Shown here in pieces: positions 1 through 10,207 of a DNA stretch of 64,000 bases. The stretch is from the NCBI GenBank assembly GCA_900548265.1, contig URKG01000008.1, forward strand, positions 1 through 64,000. Direction: 5' to 3'. Under the pieces are notes generated by a model. That model saw nothing but the letters and a program-made list of their open reading frames with translations. It ran no database searches and was not told where the DNA came from. Origin of the DNA: an uncultured Collinsella sp. (lineage in GTDB: Bacteria; Actinomycetota; Coriobacteriia; Coriobacteriales; Coriobacteriaceae). Made by a program: the position numbers and the translations under genes. Each line of letters opens with the position of its first letter. Position 1 is the stretch's first letter.

Positions 1-120
1 TGCGACACATCTGGTGTGTCCATCCTCGCAGTATCCGGTTCTCAAGGTGCACGCCCCGCGGCTCATCCGGTTCCACCGGGCCGCGCGGCAAGGAGATATA
101 TTGCCAGACCGGAGGGGCGC
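1..120 (-). other. Candidate rRNA leader or spacer sequence
   Basis: Read on the minus strand, this end contains CACCTTGAGAACCGGATACT, which resembles the conserved boxA-like 'TTGAGAACT..ATAG' segment found upstream of actinobacterial 16S genes and in rRNA spacers. A small hairpin (GACACA/TGTGTC) lies at positions 4-19. The region is very GC-rich and holds no credible reading frame. If correct, an rRNA gene transcribed leftwards begins just beyond the window. I saw no convincing promoter. Positions 121-234 hold nothing else I recognise. Confidence 0.3.
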
Positions 121-234
121 CGGGGGCGGGAATCTGGGCGTACACATTTCCTACACATCTTGGGATCCGACTAACGTTTGCCAGCCGTTACCTACCGCTC
201 GCCGAGCATCTCTTTATATAAGGCAGTCTCATGG

Positions 235-1635
235 TTAAAGCGGATACGTCCCCCTAGCTAAAGCACAGCCAGCATCGAGCAACTCATCACGTTCTTCCAC
301 CGAGAACCCCTCGGCGTAGACGCGCACCACTGGTTCGGTCCCGCTAGGACGGACCAGCAGCCACGTGTCATCCTCGAATGACAGACGCAAGCCGTCCATA
401 TGACTAACGTTTTGCGGCACCTTGCCACAAATCGACTTGGGGTTTACGCCCGGCAGCAGGGTTCGTAACGTTTCGGCATCTTCGGCCTCAAGGCGCAAAT
501 CGCGTCGACCGTAACTCGTCTTACCAAAACTGTCCTCGAGTTGGTCGACCAGAACGCCCAAAGGCGCGTCCGTCTTTGCCATAAGCTCACACAGAATCAG
601 ACAGGCGAGGATTCCATCGCGCTCGGGCATATGCGCGGCGATGCCGATACCACCGGCTTCTTCGCCGCCTATGAGGACGCCGCCCTTCTTCATCTCCGCC
701 GCTATATATTTGAAACCGACTGGTTTGACGGTCACGCGGCAGCCAAGCGCCTCGGCAATGCGACGTACGAGCGTCGAGCATGAAAGATTGACGACGACGC
801 GCCCCTCCAAATTACGAAATTGAACCAAGTCGCCCAAAACGAGCGCCATGATCTGATGCGGATGTATATATCTGCCGCGCTCGTCAACCGCGCCGATACG
901 GTCGGCGTCGCCGTCGGTCACCAGGCCAGCGCAAGCTCCGTCCTCGACAACCGTGCGCTCGCAAGCGTCCACCCAAGGCTCAACGGGGTCGGGGCAGATA
1001 TCTTCTTGGTCAGACGCCTGCCCGGCGTGAATCTCGTGCACCTCAACGCCAAGCTCGCGCAGCAAGTCGGCTAGATAGCCCTGGGCTGCGCCGCCCATGG
1101 GATCGACAACCACGCGCAGGTGCGCGGCGCGGATGGCTTCGGCATCGACAAACGATGCCACCGCCTGCATATAGTCAGGAATGATATCCGCGGTGCGATA
1201 TTGCCCCTCGATCCCCATTGGCTCGGGAGCCATAGTCTCTTCGAGCTCTTCGATGACATCCTGGTTGGCGGTCGAGCCGTCACCCATGCGAATCTTGAGG
1301 CACAGATAGCCCTGCGGATGATGGGACCCCGTCACCATGAGCGCGCCGCACGCTTCACCGTCATAAGCCGCCGCCCACGTAAGGGCAGGGGTCGGGACAG
1401 GTCGCGAAGCGAGCACGGCGTCTAGCCCGTGCGCTGCTAGCACACCCGCCGCAAGCTCAGCGAACTCGCGCGCCAGGGGCCGGGTGTCGAACCCTATATA
1501 TACCGTTTTGCCCGGATTGGTCTTTTGCCACAACTCGCCGACGGCATCGGCGATACGGGCAACGTTATCGGCAGTGAAGTCCTCATCGACGCGAGCGCGC
1601 CAACCGTCAGTTCCAAAATGAATTATCGCGCACAC
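235..1635 (-). CDS. Phosphoglucomutase/phosphomannomutase family protein
   Basis: Alpha-D-phosphohexomutase, interconverting hexose 1- and 6-phosphates in the cytoplasm (466 residues, normal for the family). Visible landmarks are the N-terminal FGTDGWR, the phosphoserine loop TGSHHPQG (Ser104, replacing the usual TASHNP), the metal loop DGDADR, the sugar loop GGEEAGG and the phosphate-binding RPSGTEPVVRVYAE near the C-terminus. I chose the GTG at 1635 because GAGGTG lies seven bases upstream; the frame extends further upstream without a ribosome site. The TGSHHP loop is atypical, so substrate (glucose, mannose or glucosamine phosphate) is not assigned. It lies downstream of the terminator of the next gene, so it probably has its own promoter. 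Confidence 0.85.
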   Translation of the reverse strand: MCAIIHFGTDGWRARVDEDFTADNVARIADAVGELWQKTNPGKTVYIGFDTRPLAREFAELAAGVLAAHGLDAVLASRPVPTPALTWAAAYDGEACGALMVTGSHHPQGYLCLKIRMGDGSTANQDVIEELEETMAPEPMGIEGQYRTADIIPDYMQAVASFVDAEAIRAAHLRVVVDPMGGAAQGYLADLLRELGVEVHEIHAGQASDQEDICPDPVEPWVDACERTVVEDGACAGLVTDGDADRIGAVDERGRYIHPHQIMALVLGDLVQFRNLEGRVVVNLSCSTLVRRIAEALGCRVTVKPVGFKYIAAEMKKGGVLIGGEEAGGIGIAAHMPERDGILACLILCELMAKTDAPLGVLVDQLEDSFGKTSYGRRDLRLEAEDAETLRTLLPGVNPKSICGKVPQNVSHMDGLRLSFEDDTWLLVRPSGTEPVVRVYAEGFSVEERDELLDAGCALARGTYPL

Positions 1636-1756
1636 GCGCAGACACCTCACAGTGTTTGGATCATGGTACGCATGGGGTATACCCGCAACATGCACTCGGC
1701 AACCTGCCGGCACCAGCATTCACCATTTGGGCAAATGCTGCCGAGGACATGCAAGC

Positions 1757-1790
1757 AATAAAAAAAACCGCCCCGTATGGAGCGGTTTTG
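1757..1790 (-). terminator. Intrinsic terminator of the homocysteine methyltransferase gene
   Basis: On the minus strand AAAACCGCTCC and GGGGCGGTTTT pair (one G-T pair) around an ATAC loop, followed by a run of T. It begins five bases after the stop of the gene at 1795. Confidence 0.85.
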
Positions 1791-1794
1791 CCCT

Positions 1795-2688
1795 TTATAT
1801 ATCGAGCGCCTCGGCCATCGCGGCCGTAGTGATTGCCGTGGTTCCACAGCAACTGCCCACCATTGCGGCACCGGCATGTCTCCATTCGATGCATGCGCGC
1901 GCGAAAGCTTCGGGGTTCTCGTGCCATACGGGGCCATCCTGAGTCTGGACCGGATCGCCTACGTTGGGACGCACCGTGACGGGAGTAGTCGCCGATGTAA
2001 CCATCCTGGGCACCGCCGCGTTCGCGGCCGCAAGCGAACAGCAATTAACACCAACCGAGTTTGCGCCGTGTTTTTCGGCGTACAAAACGGCTGCCTCGAT
2101 GTTGAGGCCATCGCCCAACAGGTCGCCTTTATCGTCAACGACAAAACTCACCAGAACAGGCATGCCATCGGCGGCATCTCGGGCGCCGGCAAGCATGGGC
2201 TGCAAATTACGGATAGACGTCACCGTCTCGATCAGCAGACCGTCAACGCCGGCATTGAGCAAGGCGTGCGCCTGTTCGCGCGCAATGCCTCGGATTTCAC
2301 GATACTCGGCAGAGTCCTCGGCAAACCACTCAATACCGATCGGGCCCATCGAGCCTAGCAGCAGCTGAGGGTGCGCCTGGCGGGCATCGTCGACGGCCCC
2401 GCGATTGACCTCCGCCACGGACGGCGCAATCTGGTCGTGCTTGAGGGCATAGCTCGATGCCTGAAAGGTGTTGGTAATGAGCACCTGTGCGCCGGCGGCG
2501 ACATACAAGCGATGGATACGAGAAACGGTCTGCGGCTCTGCCAGATTCCAAAACGCCGGTGGAATGTCGGCGGCATCGTACTCACTCAACAGAACACTGC
2601 CCATGGGACCCTGCGCCAACAAGGTCTCGCTCGACAAGCGGCGCGTAAGTTCCTCGGCACCAAACCGGTTGTAATAACTCGTATCCAT
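1795..2688 (-). CDS. Homocysteine S-methyltransferase family protein
   Basis: Single-domain homocysteine methyltransferase (297 residues), the zinc-thiolate TIM barrel of BhmT/MmuM/MetH-N. The conserved zinc ligands are visible as GVNCC and, near the C-terminus, GSCCGT; LITNTFQAS is the barrel segment typical of the family. It would make methionine from homocysteine using a methyl donor that cannot be told from sequence (S-methylmethionine, betaine, or methylfolate through a partner). It starts ten bases after the DtxR-type regulator and ends at its own terminator, so the two form a small operon. That pairing suggests metal-dependent control, which is inference. Confidence 0.82.
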   Translation of the reverse strand: MDTSYYNRFGAEELTRRLSSETLLAQGPMGSVLLSEYDAADIPPAFWNLAEPQTVSRIHRLYVAAGAQVLITNTFQASSYALKHDQIAPSVAEVNRGAVDDARQAHPQLLLGSMGPIGIEWFAEDSAEYREIRGIAREQAHALLNAGVDGLLIETVTSIRNLQPMLAGARDAADGMPVLVSFVVDDKGDLLGDGLNIEAAVLYAEKHGANSVGVNCCSLAAANAAVPRMVTSATTPVTVRPNVGDPVQTQDGPVWHENPEAFARACIEWRHAGAAMVGSCCGTTAITTAAMAEALDI

Positions 2689-2698
2689 ATATATCCCG

Positions 2699-3121
2699 CT
2701 ATTCCTCGACGCTGATTCCCTGCTTTTCGAGATAGGCGAGCCAGCGGTTCATCGTGTCCTCGGAAAGCGCATGCTCCATCATGCAGGCCTCGGAATCGGC
2801 TCGCTCAAATTCGACACCGAGCTCCTGAACCAAAAACGTGCGGATGAGGCGATGACGGTACCAGATAGCCGTGCCAACCTCGCGGCCGCGATCGGTCAGG
2901 ACTACCTTGCCGTAGTGCGATTGCTCGACAAGTTCGGATGCCTTGAGCGCCGAAACCGCTTTATTGACCGATGCCTTGGAGACGCCAAGGCGCTGCGCGA
3001 TGTCGACCGATCGCACGCCGTTGGTTTCCCCCTCTTCGCTTTCAATGCGAACCATGCACTCCAAGTAGTCTTCGTTCGCCACCGTCAGATGTAGTTCGCG
3101 CGAGCTATTTGTCGTATCCAT
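2699..3121 (-). CDS. DtxR/MntR-family metal-dependent transcriptional regulator
   Basis: 140-residue protein with an N-terminal winged helix (SVDIAQRLGVSKASVNKAVSAL, then a HYGKVVLTDRGRE wing) and the metal-binding dimerisation segment typical of DtxR/MntR (HRLIRTFL, then a Glu/His-rich MMEHALSEDTMNRW). It lacks the C-terminal SH3 domain of DtxR, so MntR-like size. Start chosen at the ATG at 3121, with AAGGGA about ten bases upstream; an in-frame ATG at 3142 has no ribosome site. First gene of an operon with the homocysteine methyltransferase; divergent from pepT. Iron or manganese specificity is not decided by sequence. Confidence 0.85.
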   Translation of the reverse strand: MDTTNSSRELHLTVANEDYLECMVRIESEEGETNGVRSVDIAQRLGVSKASVNKAVSALKASELVEQSHYGKVVLTDRGREVGTAIWYRHRLIRTFLVQELGVEFERADSEACMMEHALSEDTMNRWLAYLEKQGISVEE

Positions 3122-3241
3122 GATCTTCCGTCCCTTCTGCATTCAATGGCTGATTCTACCCCATCCAAGCGTCGTGGTATGCCGTGGCATACCGTGCTAG
3201 AGTTCTTGTTGCACACGACGACCAAGATTGGAGCGGTCTTT

Positions 3242-4489
3242 ATGGAAAACACCACCACGAGCCCCGATGTCCTCGAACGCTTTTTGCGCTACGTCCAGAT
3301 CAACACGCAGTCCGAGGATGCAAACTGCGACCAGGTACCCTCGAGCGCCGTTCAGTTTGACCTTGCCAACGTGCTGGCTGAAGAGCTGCGCGAGCTTGGT
3401 GCGGAAGATGCCCACGTGACCGAGCACGCCTATGTCTGCGCGCATATCCCCGCAAGTGCGGGCGCTGAGGACAAGCCCGCCCTGGGCCTGATCGCCCATC
3501 TCGACACCACCGAAGTTGCACCGGGCGCCGGCGTGAAGCCGCACATCGTACACTACGAAGGCGGCGACCTGGTCTGCGGCACGGTTGACGGTAAGCCCGT
3601 TGCCATGAGTACCGCCAAGCTTCCCGCCCTGAATGACCTCGCGGGTGAGGACCTGGTCTGCAGCGATGGCACCACGCTGCTGGGCGCGGACGACAAGGCA
3701 GGCGTCGCCGAGATCATGTCGCTTGTCGCGCGTATCGCTCAGGACCCCTCTCTGCCCCATCCCGCACTCGGCATTTGCTTCTGCCCTGACGAGGAGATCG
3801 GCCACGGAGCCGAGCTGTTGGATATCGATACCTTTGGCTGCAAGTACGCCTACACGGTCGACGGCGGCCCCATCGGCGAGCTGGAGTGGGAGTGCTTTAA
3901 CGCCGCCGAGGCGACCGTCCGCTTTGAGGGCCAGTCCATCCACCCGGGCGACGCTAAGGGCCGTATGGTCAACGCAGGCAATCTGTTCTGTGACTTCAAC
4001 GCGTTGCTCCCCTACGTGCAGCGCCCGGAGTATACGGAAGGCTACGAGGGCTTTTATCACCTTGAGGGTGTATCTGCGACCGTCGATCACGCCACAGCGC
4101 GCTATATCGTCCGCGACCATGACGCCGCCAAGTTCCAGCAGAAACTCGACCTTGTTGATGCCGCTGCCTCGATGCTCAACCAGCGTCTGGGTGAGGAGCG
4201 CGTGACGGTCGAGATTAAGCAGCAGTATCGAAATATGGCCGAGATCGTTCGTGACTATCCCGAGCTTATTGATGTTGCCAAGGAAGCCTACCTTGCCTGC
4301 GGCGTTGAGCCCCAAGTGCTGCCAATTCGTGGCGGCACCGACGGCGCCCAGCTGTCGTTCCGCGGTCTGCCCTGCCCCAACCTTTCCACCGGCGGCTATT
4401 GCTACCACGGCGTCAACGAGTTCGTCCCGGTCAGTTCGCTCGTCAAGATGACCGACGTCCTGCAGGAGCTCGTCGCCCGCTTTGCATAA
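3242..4489 (+). CDS. pepT: Peptidase T (tripeptide aminopeptidase)
   Basis: M20B zinc aminopeptidase that removes the N-terminal residue of tripeptides in the cytosol. 415 residues, as expected (about 408 in enteric bacteria). The di-zinc site is recognisable: IAHLDTTE, TLLGADDKAG, CPDEEIGHG and the C-terminal YCYHGVNEFVP. The ATG at 3242 has GGAGCG just upstream and gives the family N-terminus; the frame runs open upstream without a site. A strong terminator follows. Confidence 0.93.
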   Translation: MENTTTSPDVLERFLRYVQINTQSEDANCDQVPSSAVQFDLANVLAEELRELGAEDAHVTEHAYVCAHIPASAGAEDKPALGLIAHLDTTEVAPGAGVKPHIVHYEGGDLVCGTVDGKPVAMSTAKLPALNDLAGEDLVCSDGTTLLGADDKAGVAEIMSLVARIAQDPSLPHPALGICFCPDEEIGHGAELLDIDTFGCKYAYTVDGGPIGELEWECFNAAEATVRFEGQSIHPGDAKGRMVNAGNLFCDFNALLPYVQRPEYTEGYEGFYHLEGVSATVDHATARYIVRDHDAAKFQQKLDLVDAAASMLNQRLGEERVTVEIKQQYRNMAEIVRDYPELIDVAKEAYLACGVEPQVLPIRGGTDGAQLSFRGLPCPNLSTGGYCYHGVNEFVPVSSLVKMTDVLQELVARFA

Positions 4490-4515
4490 GCCTGGCTGCA
4501 TAAGCCCAAAAGACG

Positions 4516-4554
4516 AATCGCCCCGTCCTCAACCGAGAACGGGGCGATTTTTTT
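4516..4554 (+). terminator. Intrinsic terminator after pepT
   Basis: Eleven-base perfect stem AATCGCCCCGT / ACGGGGCGATT followed by seven T, 26 bases after the pepT stop. Confidence 0.93.
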
Positions 4555-4599
4555 GCTGCAACGAGAACAGGTTGACGCACGCCAGCCTCTTAACGCAAG

Positions 4600-4660
4600 G
4601 AGTGTCCCAAACTGCCGGCACAAAAGGAACGTCCCCAAGTGCCAAGTGTTCCGGCAACGC
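4600..4660. repeat. Dispersed repeat with GTCCCCAAGTGCC units
   Basis: The segment GCAAGGAGTGTCCC, then GCCGGCACA, GGAACGTCCCC and AAGTGCC recurs almost identically at 33391-33450, in both places just outside the two-hairpin element. It contains short repeated GTCCC(C/A)AA(G/C)TGCC units. No coding potential seen. Confidence 0.7.
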
Positions 4661-4683
4661 CGATGTTTTGGCGCGGACAGCGA

Positions 4684-4823
4684 AAACCCGCCAGAGCGAG
4701 CAAGGTGCCTTGAAACGAGGCGGCATTGATCTTTTGATCATGCCGCCGAAGTTGAAAGGCAGATTGCCGCTCTGGCGGGTTTGCAGCGTCAAGCGGTTAC
4801 GCGGTTTGGTAAAACCGCGTAAC
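4684..4823 (-). repeat. Two-hairpin 3'-UTR element, copy 1
   Basis: In the direction of the LCP gene this begins on the base after its stop codon. P1 (4796-4823) is a perfect 12-bp stem GTTACGCGGTTT / AAACCGCGTAAC with a four-base loop. After a GC.TTGACGCTGC linker comes P2 (4684-4782): a perfect 15-bp outer stem AAACCCGCCAGAGCG / CGCTCTGGCGGGTTT, a middle part with internal loops, and an apical stem GGCGGCAT-GATC-AAAA-GATC-A-ATGCCGCC with a one-base bulge. Four other copies in the window share this layout. Confidence 0.85.
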
Positions 4824-6065
4824 TTAGTAGTTGGCCTCGTAGCCGTTACCGTCGCCGGTGGGCTCTTCGTAGTAGTCCGAATCGCTCGAATCGCTTGAGC
4901 CATCGGAATCGTCAGAGCTGACCGATGAGGTTGCGGTACCGTTTGCGTAGTCGTCAGACGTGTTGTTGTTCAGGTCGCCGATCGTAGAGCTAGAACCGTC
5001 GGAAAGACCCATGGTGTTGGGACCCTTGGGATCCTTGCCGGCATCGACGCGCTCCATCATTTCCTTGAGCTCGTCCTCGTAGACAAAGACGTAGCTCACA
5101 CCGTCAATCATGGTGCTGTCGTCGGCGTACGAGGGCAGGTTGGCCGAGTAGATACCGTCGACATCCATACCGCGCATGGCGTTGACCGTAGCCACGATAT
5201 CCTGAACGCTCATATCGGTTACGAGCATATCGGACAGCGAATTAACCAGGCCAAAGATCTTCGTGGCATCGAAGTTATTGAGAATCTGGTTGGCAAGGGC
5301 GCCAAGCACCTGACGCTGGTGGCGCATGCGCGTGTAATCGCCGTCGGCATAGGTGTAGCGGCAGCGGGCATAGGTAAGGGCGGTGGCGCCGTCCATATGT
5401 TGCTGACCAGCGGTAATCTTAATATCCAGGTGCTCGGGGTCGTCAACATCATCGGTTGCGTTAATGTCGATACCGCCAACCGAATCAATCAGCGCCTGCA
5501 TACCGTCGAAGCTGACCTCGGCATAGTGGGAAATCTGAACACCGCACAGCTCGTTGACAGCCTCGACCATGGCCTCGGCGCCGCCAACGGTATGGCAGGC
5601 GTTGATCTTCATGGTCTCGCCCTTGTACTCGACCTTGGTGTCGCGCGGAACGGAAATGAGCGTCGCCTGCTTTTGCGTGGGATCAATGCGTGCCAGGATA
5701 ATCGAGTCGGCACGGTACGTATCCTCGCCCGGACGGCCGTCGGTGCCAAGAAGCAGCACGTAGAACGGATCCTTTGCCTCATCGGTGTCAACCAGAACCC
5801 GACGCAGATTGTCGGTAATGACATTAGAATCGCCGAGCTTGCCCATAATGGTGGCAAACCACAGGCCGGCAGCGGTAGTGGCACTCAGCAGCACGCCAAG
5901 CACGACAATGAGCGCGACGTGACGAATCGTGTGGCTACGACGACGTTGGCGAGCGCGCTCGGAATAGCGAGCCACGTTATCGCGACTGTAGATCTTGGCC
6001 TGCGCACCAGTTGAGGGTCTTCGGGCGGTGGTATCCGCGAGGGGCTTTTTATTAAACATAGGCAA
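4824..6065 (-). CDS. LytR-CpsA-Psr (LCP) family cell-wall glycopolymer ligase
   Basis: Membrane-anchored phosphotransferase of the LCP family, attaching teichoic acid-like or capsular polymers to peptidoglycan outside the membrane. 413 residues: a basic cytoplasmic N-terminus, one transmembrane helix (about 48-70), and the LCP domain with LLLGTDGR, the pyrophosphate-binding arginines (RADSIILARID, SVPRDTKV) and TYARCRYTYADGDYTRMRHQRQV. The last 60 residues are a Ser/Asp/Asn-rich low-complexity tail, unusual but common as an extracellular extension. Six bases separate it from murA, so the two wall genes form an operon. The stop codon is directly followed by a two-hairpin element. Confidence 0.92.
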   Translation of the reverse strand: MPMFNKKPLADTTARRPSTGAQAKIYSRDNVARYSERARQRRRSHTIRHVALIVVLGVLLSATTAAGLWFATIMGKLGDSNVITDNLRRVLVDTDEAKDPFYVLLLGTDGRPGEDTYRADSIILARIDPTQKQATLISVPRDTKVEYKGETMKINACHTVGGAEAMVEAVNELCGVQISHYAEVSFDGMQALIDSVGGIDINATDDVDDPEHLDIKITAGQQHMDGATALTYARCRYTYADGDYTRMRHQRQVLGALANQILNNFDATKIFGLVNSLSDMLVTDMSVQDIVATVNAMRGMDVDGIYSANLPSYADDSTMIDGVSYVFVYEDELKEMMERVDAGKDPKGPNTMGLSDGSSSTIGDLNNNTSDDYANGTATSSVSSDDSDGSSDSSDSDYYEEPTGDGNGYEANY

Positions 6066-6071
6066 CCTGTA

Positions 6072-7355
6072 TTAGTAGATGACGGGATCGGGGACGGTAG
6101 CATGCTCGACATGCGCGCCAAGCGCCTGCAGCTTTTCGACAAACCGCTCGTAGCCGCGCTTGATGTGATGGATGGCCGAAACCTCGGTCGTCCCGTCGGC
6201 GATCAAGCCCGCTACGACGAGGGCCGCTCCGCCACGCAGATCGGGCGAGGTAACCTGTGCACCTGAGAAGCCCTTGACGCCATGAATCATGGCATGATGG
6301 CTCTCGATACGAATGTCGGCACCCATGCGCACCAGCTCAGAGGCAAACATAAAGCGATTCTCGAAGATGTTCTCGGTGATAACGGAGCTACCATCGGCAA
6401 GGGCGGAGAGCACCATAATCTGCGCCTGCATGTCCGTCGGGAAGCCGGGGAACGGAAGCGTCTGGATGTCGACCGGCTTGATACGCTCGGCACGGTTTAC
6501 ATGGACGCCATCCTCGACGCGCTCGCAGTCGATACCCATGAGCTCCATCTTCTTGAGCACCATGCCCAAGTGAATGGGGCAAAAACCCGTGACGTCGACA
6601 CCGCGATCGTCGGCCATCAACGCACCGGCGACGATAAAGGTGCCGGCCTCGATGCGGTCGCCCACTACGCGATGGGTAACGGGATGCAGCTCTTCCACGC
6701 CCTCGATGGTCACGACAGGCGTACCGGCGCCGACAATCTTAGCGCCCATCTCGTTGAGCATGTTGGCGAGATCGACGATCTCGGGCTCGCGGGCGGCATT
6801 GTCGATAACCGTGGTACCCTTCGCGCGCACGGATGCCATAATGAGGTTCTCGGTCGCACCGACACTGGCGAACTCGAGCGTGACGGTGGTACCGCGCAGA
6901 CCTTGGGGCGCATTAGCGTTGATGTAACCGTGGGCGGTATCGAACTCAACGCCCAGGGCCTCAAGACCAAGAATGTGCATATCGATCTTGCGAGCACCCA
7001 GGTTGCAGCCGCCCGGCATGGCGATCTTGGCGCGATGGAAGCGACCCAGCAGGGGTCCCATCACGGCTGTGGAAGCACGCATCTTGGCAACGAGCTCGTA
7101 GGGGGCCTCCCAAGAATCGACCTGAGAGGTATCAATCTCGAGCGTGTGCTCGTCGAGAACATCGATCGTAGCGCCCATGCCCTTGAGCACCTTGCCCATC
7201 ACGTGGACATCGGAAATATCGGGCACGTTCTGCAGCGTCGTCTTGCCCGGCGCCAGAAGCGTTGCCGCCATGAGTTTGAGTGCGGAGTTCTTGGCACCCG
7301 AGACGGGCACGGAGCCTCCGATGGCGTGGCCACCCTCAACGCGGATAATATCCAA
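6072..7355 (-). CDS. murA: UDP-N-acetylglucosamine 1-carboxyvinyltransferase
   Basis: MurA catalyses the first committed step of peptidoglycan synthesis, transferring enolpyruvate from PEP to UDP-GlcNAc. 427 residues. The catalytic loop MPGGCNLGARKIDMH carries Cys117, the fosfomycin target, and SGAKNSALKL carries Lys22. The start is a TTG at 7355 with AAAGGG eight bases upstream; this site lies immediately beyond the ATP synthase terminator stem. Co-directional with atpC upstream and the LCP gene downstream. Confidence 0.96.
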   Translation of the reverse strand: MDIIRVEGGHAIGGSVPVSGAKNSALKLMAATLLAPGKTTLQNVPDISDVHVMGKVLKGMGATIDVLDEHTLEIDTSQVDSWEAPYELVAKMRASTAVMGPLLGRFHRAKIAMPGGCNLGARKIDMHILGLEALGVEFDTAHGYINANAPQGLRGTTVTLEFASVGATENLIMASVRAKGTTVIDNAAREPEIVDLANMLNEMGAKIVGAGTPVVTIEGVEELHPVTHRVVGDRIEAGTFIVAGALMADDRGVDVTGFCPIHLGMVLKKMELMGIDCERVEDGVHVNRAERIKPVDIQTLPFPGFPTDMQAQIMVLSALADGSSVITENIFENRFMFASELVRMGADIRIESHHAMIHGVKGFSGAQVTSPDLRGGAALVVAGLIADGTTEVSAIHHIKRGYERFVEKLQALGAHVEHATVPDPVIY

Positions 7356-7364
7356 GGTCTACCC

Positions 7365-7408
7365 TTTCAAAAAGCATGCCCGGGATGGCTGGGCCATCCC
7401 GGGCATGA
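7365..7408 (-). terminator. Terminator between atpC and murA
   Basis: A perfect 15-bp stem CATGCCCGGGATGGC / GCCATCCCGGGCATG with a three-base loop, then CTTTTTG. It ends the ATP synthase operon; its T-run directly precedes the murA ribosome site. Confidence 0.85.
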
Positions 7409-7443
7409 TGTGTTCGCAAATGGTCGAACGCTAAATCGTTTGA

Positions 7444-7836
7444 CTATTGGGCAAGCTTGAGCTTACACCATGCGATTTCATTATAGAGGTAGGCGCGGCG
7501 TGCATCATCCTCCGACAAATTACCCAGCTTCTCTTCAAAACCTTGAATATCAGCTTTAAGCTTGTCGGCATCGACGGTCGCCAAATCGCAAGCGCGCTCG
7601 GCGAGAACGGTCACGACATCGTCCGCAACCTGGGCATAGCCGCCGGCCACGGCAAACGTGTGGTCGACAGTGCCCATGGCCTTATCGGAAACGCGAACGT
7701 AACCGCGGTCGATCGTGCAGATCTCGCTGGAGTGAGCGGGCAGGACGCCAAACTCGCCATCCGTGGACGGAATCGACACAAACGCAGCGTCGCCCTCATA
7801 GGCGCAGCTCACGGGGCACACGATGCGGATACGCAT
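7444..7836 (-). CDS. atpC: F1Fo ATP synthase epsilon subunit
   Basis: Central-stalk epsilon subunit (130 residues). The N-terminal beta-barrel is recognisable (DGEFGVLPAHSSEICTIDRG, then the GGYAQVADDVVTVLAERA segment), followed by a two-helix C-terminal domain (ATVDADKLKADI to the end) that in other bacteria inhibits ATP hydrolysis. Last gene of the atp operon, three bases after atpD and followed by a strong terminator. Confidence 0.95.
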   Translation of the reverse strand: MRIRIVCPVSCAYEGDAAFVSIPSTDGEFGVLPAHSSEICTIDRGYVRVSDKAMGTVDHTFAVAGGYAQVADDVVTVLAERACDLATVDADKLKADIQGFEEKLGNLSEDDARRAYLYNEIAWCKLKLAQ

Positions 7837-7839
7837 AAC

Positions 7840-9293
<1,454 letters not shown>

Positions 9294-9294
<1 letters not shown>

Positions 9295-10202
9295 TACTGT
9301 TCCTCCAATGCTGAGGCTCCGCCGACGATCTCGTTAATCTCGGTCGTGATCGAAGCCTGGCGCACGCGACTATACGTGCGGGTAAGGGTCGAGATGATCG
9401 CGGTGGCGTTTTCCGTCGCGGAGTGCATGGCCTTGCGGCGTGCACCCTGCTCGGCAGCCGCCGAATCGATCAAGGCCTGGTAGATGACCGTCAGAATATA
9501 AGACGGCACAAGCTTGCCGAGAACATGCTCGGGAGAGGGCACGAACTCGAACGTGGACGAGATGCGCTTAGGTGCGTCGGTCTCGTTCTTACGCGGACCG
9601 TGGGCCATAGCGATCATCTCGGGGTCGAGCGGCAACAGATGCTCGACGCGAAGCTCCTGATCCACGCGGTTCTTGGCGTGGTGGTAGACAAGCTCGACAC
9701 GGTCAAGCTCACCGGCACGATACGCATCGCAGATATGAGAGGAGATCATGCGAGCCTGATTGAAATCGGGCTCAGAGGAGTTGCCCTCAAAGTGCATGAC
9801 AACGTTTGCGCGGTCACGGAAATACGTGGCCGGCTTACGCCCGCACGCGATGATCTCGCACTCGATGCCGTCGTTCGCCCAAGAAGCGGCGAGCTTTTCG
9901 GCCGTGCGCTCCACCGTCGTATTGAAACCGCCGGCAAGGCCGCGGTCCGAGGCAATAACGACAATCAGGCCATGCTTGACGCTCTCATGCTTCTGCAGCA
10001 TGGGATCGGTGCCCGAACAGGAAGCGTCGCCGGCGACCGTCAACATGACGTCGGTCAGCGCCTCCTTATAGGGCTCGGCCTGCTTGGAGCGATCGAGGGC
10101 ACGACGGATCTTGGCCGTAGAGACCATCTCCATCGTGCGCGTGATCTGCTTGGTCGTGGTAACCGAGGAGATTCGCTTCTTAATGTCGCGAAGGTTGGCC
10201 AT
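9294..10202 (-). CDS. atpG: F1Fo ATP synthase gamma subunit
   Basis: Rotor shaft of F1 (302 residues). Family hallmarks are the N-terminal helix LRDIKKRISSVTTTKQITRTMEMVS, VIASDRGLAGGFN, and the C-terminal helix AMHSATENATAIISTLTRTYSRVRQ with ITTEINEIVGGA. Five bases after atpA and overlapping atpD by one base. Confidence 0.97.
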
Positions 10203-10207
10203 GGGGC

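Noticed and set aside
3197..4501. Antisense frame opposite pepT
   Set aside because: pepT is unmistakable; the reverse frame has no start signal or domain.
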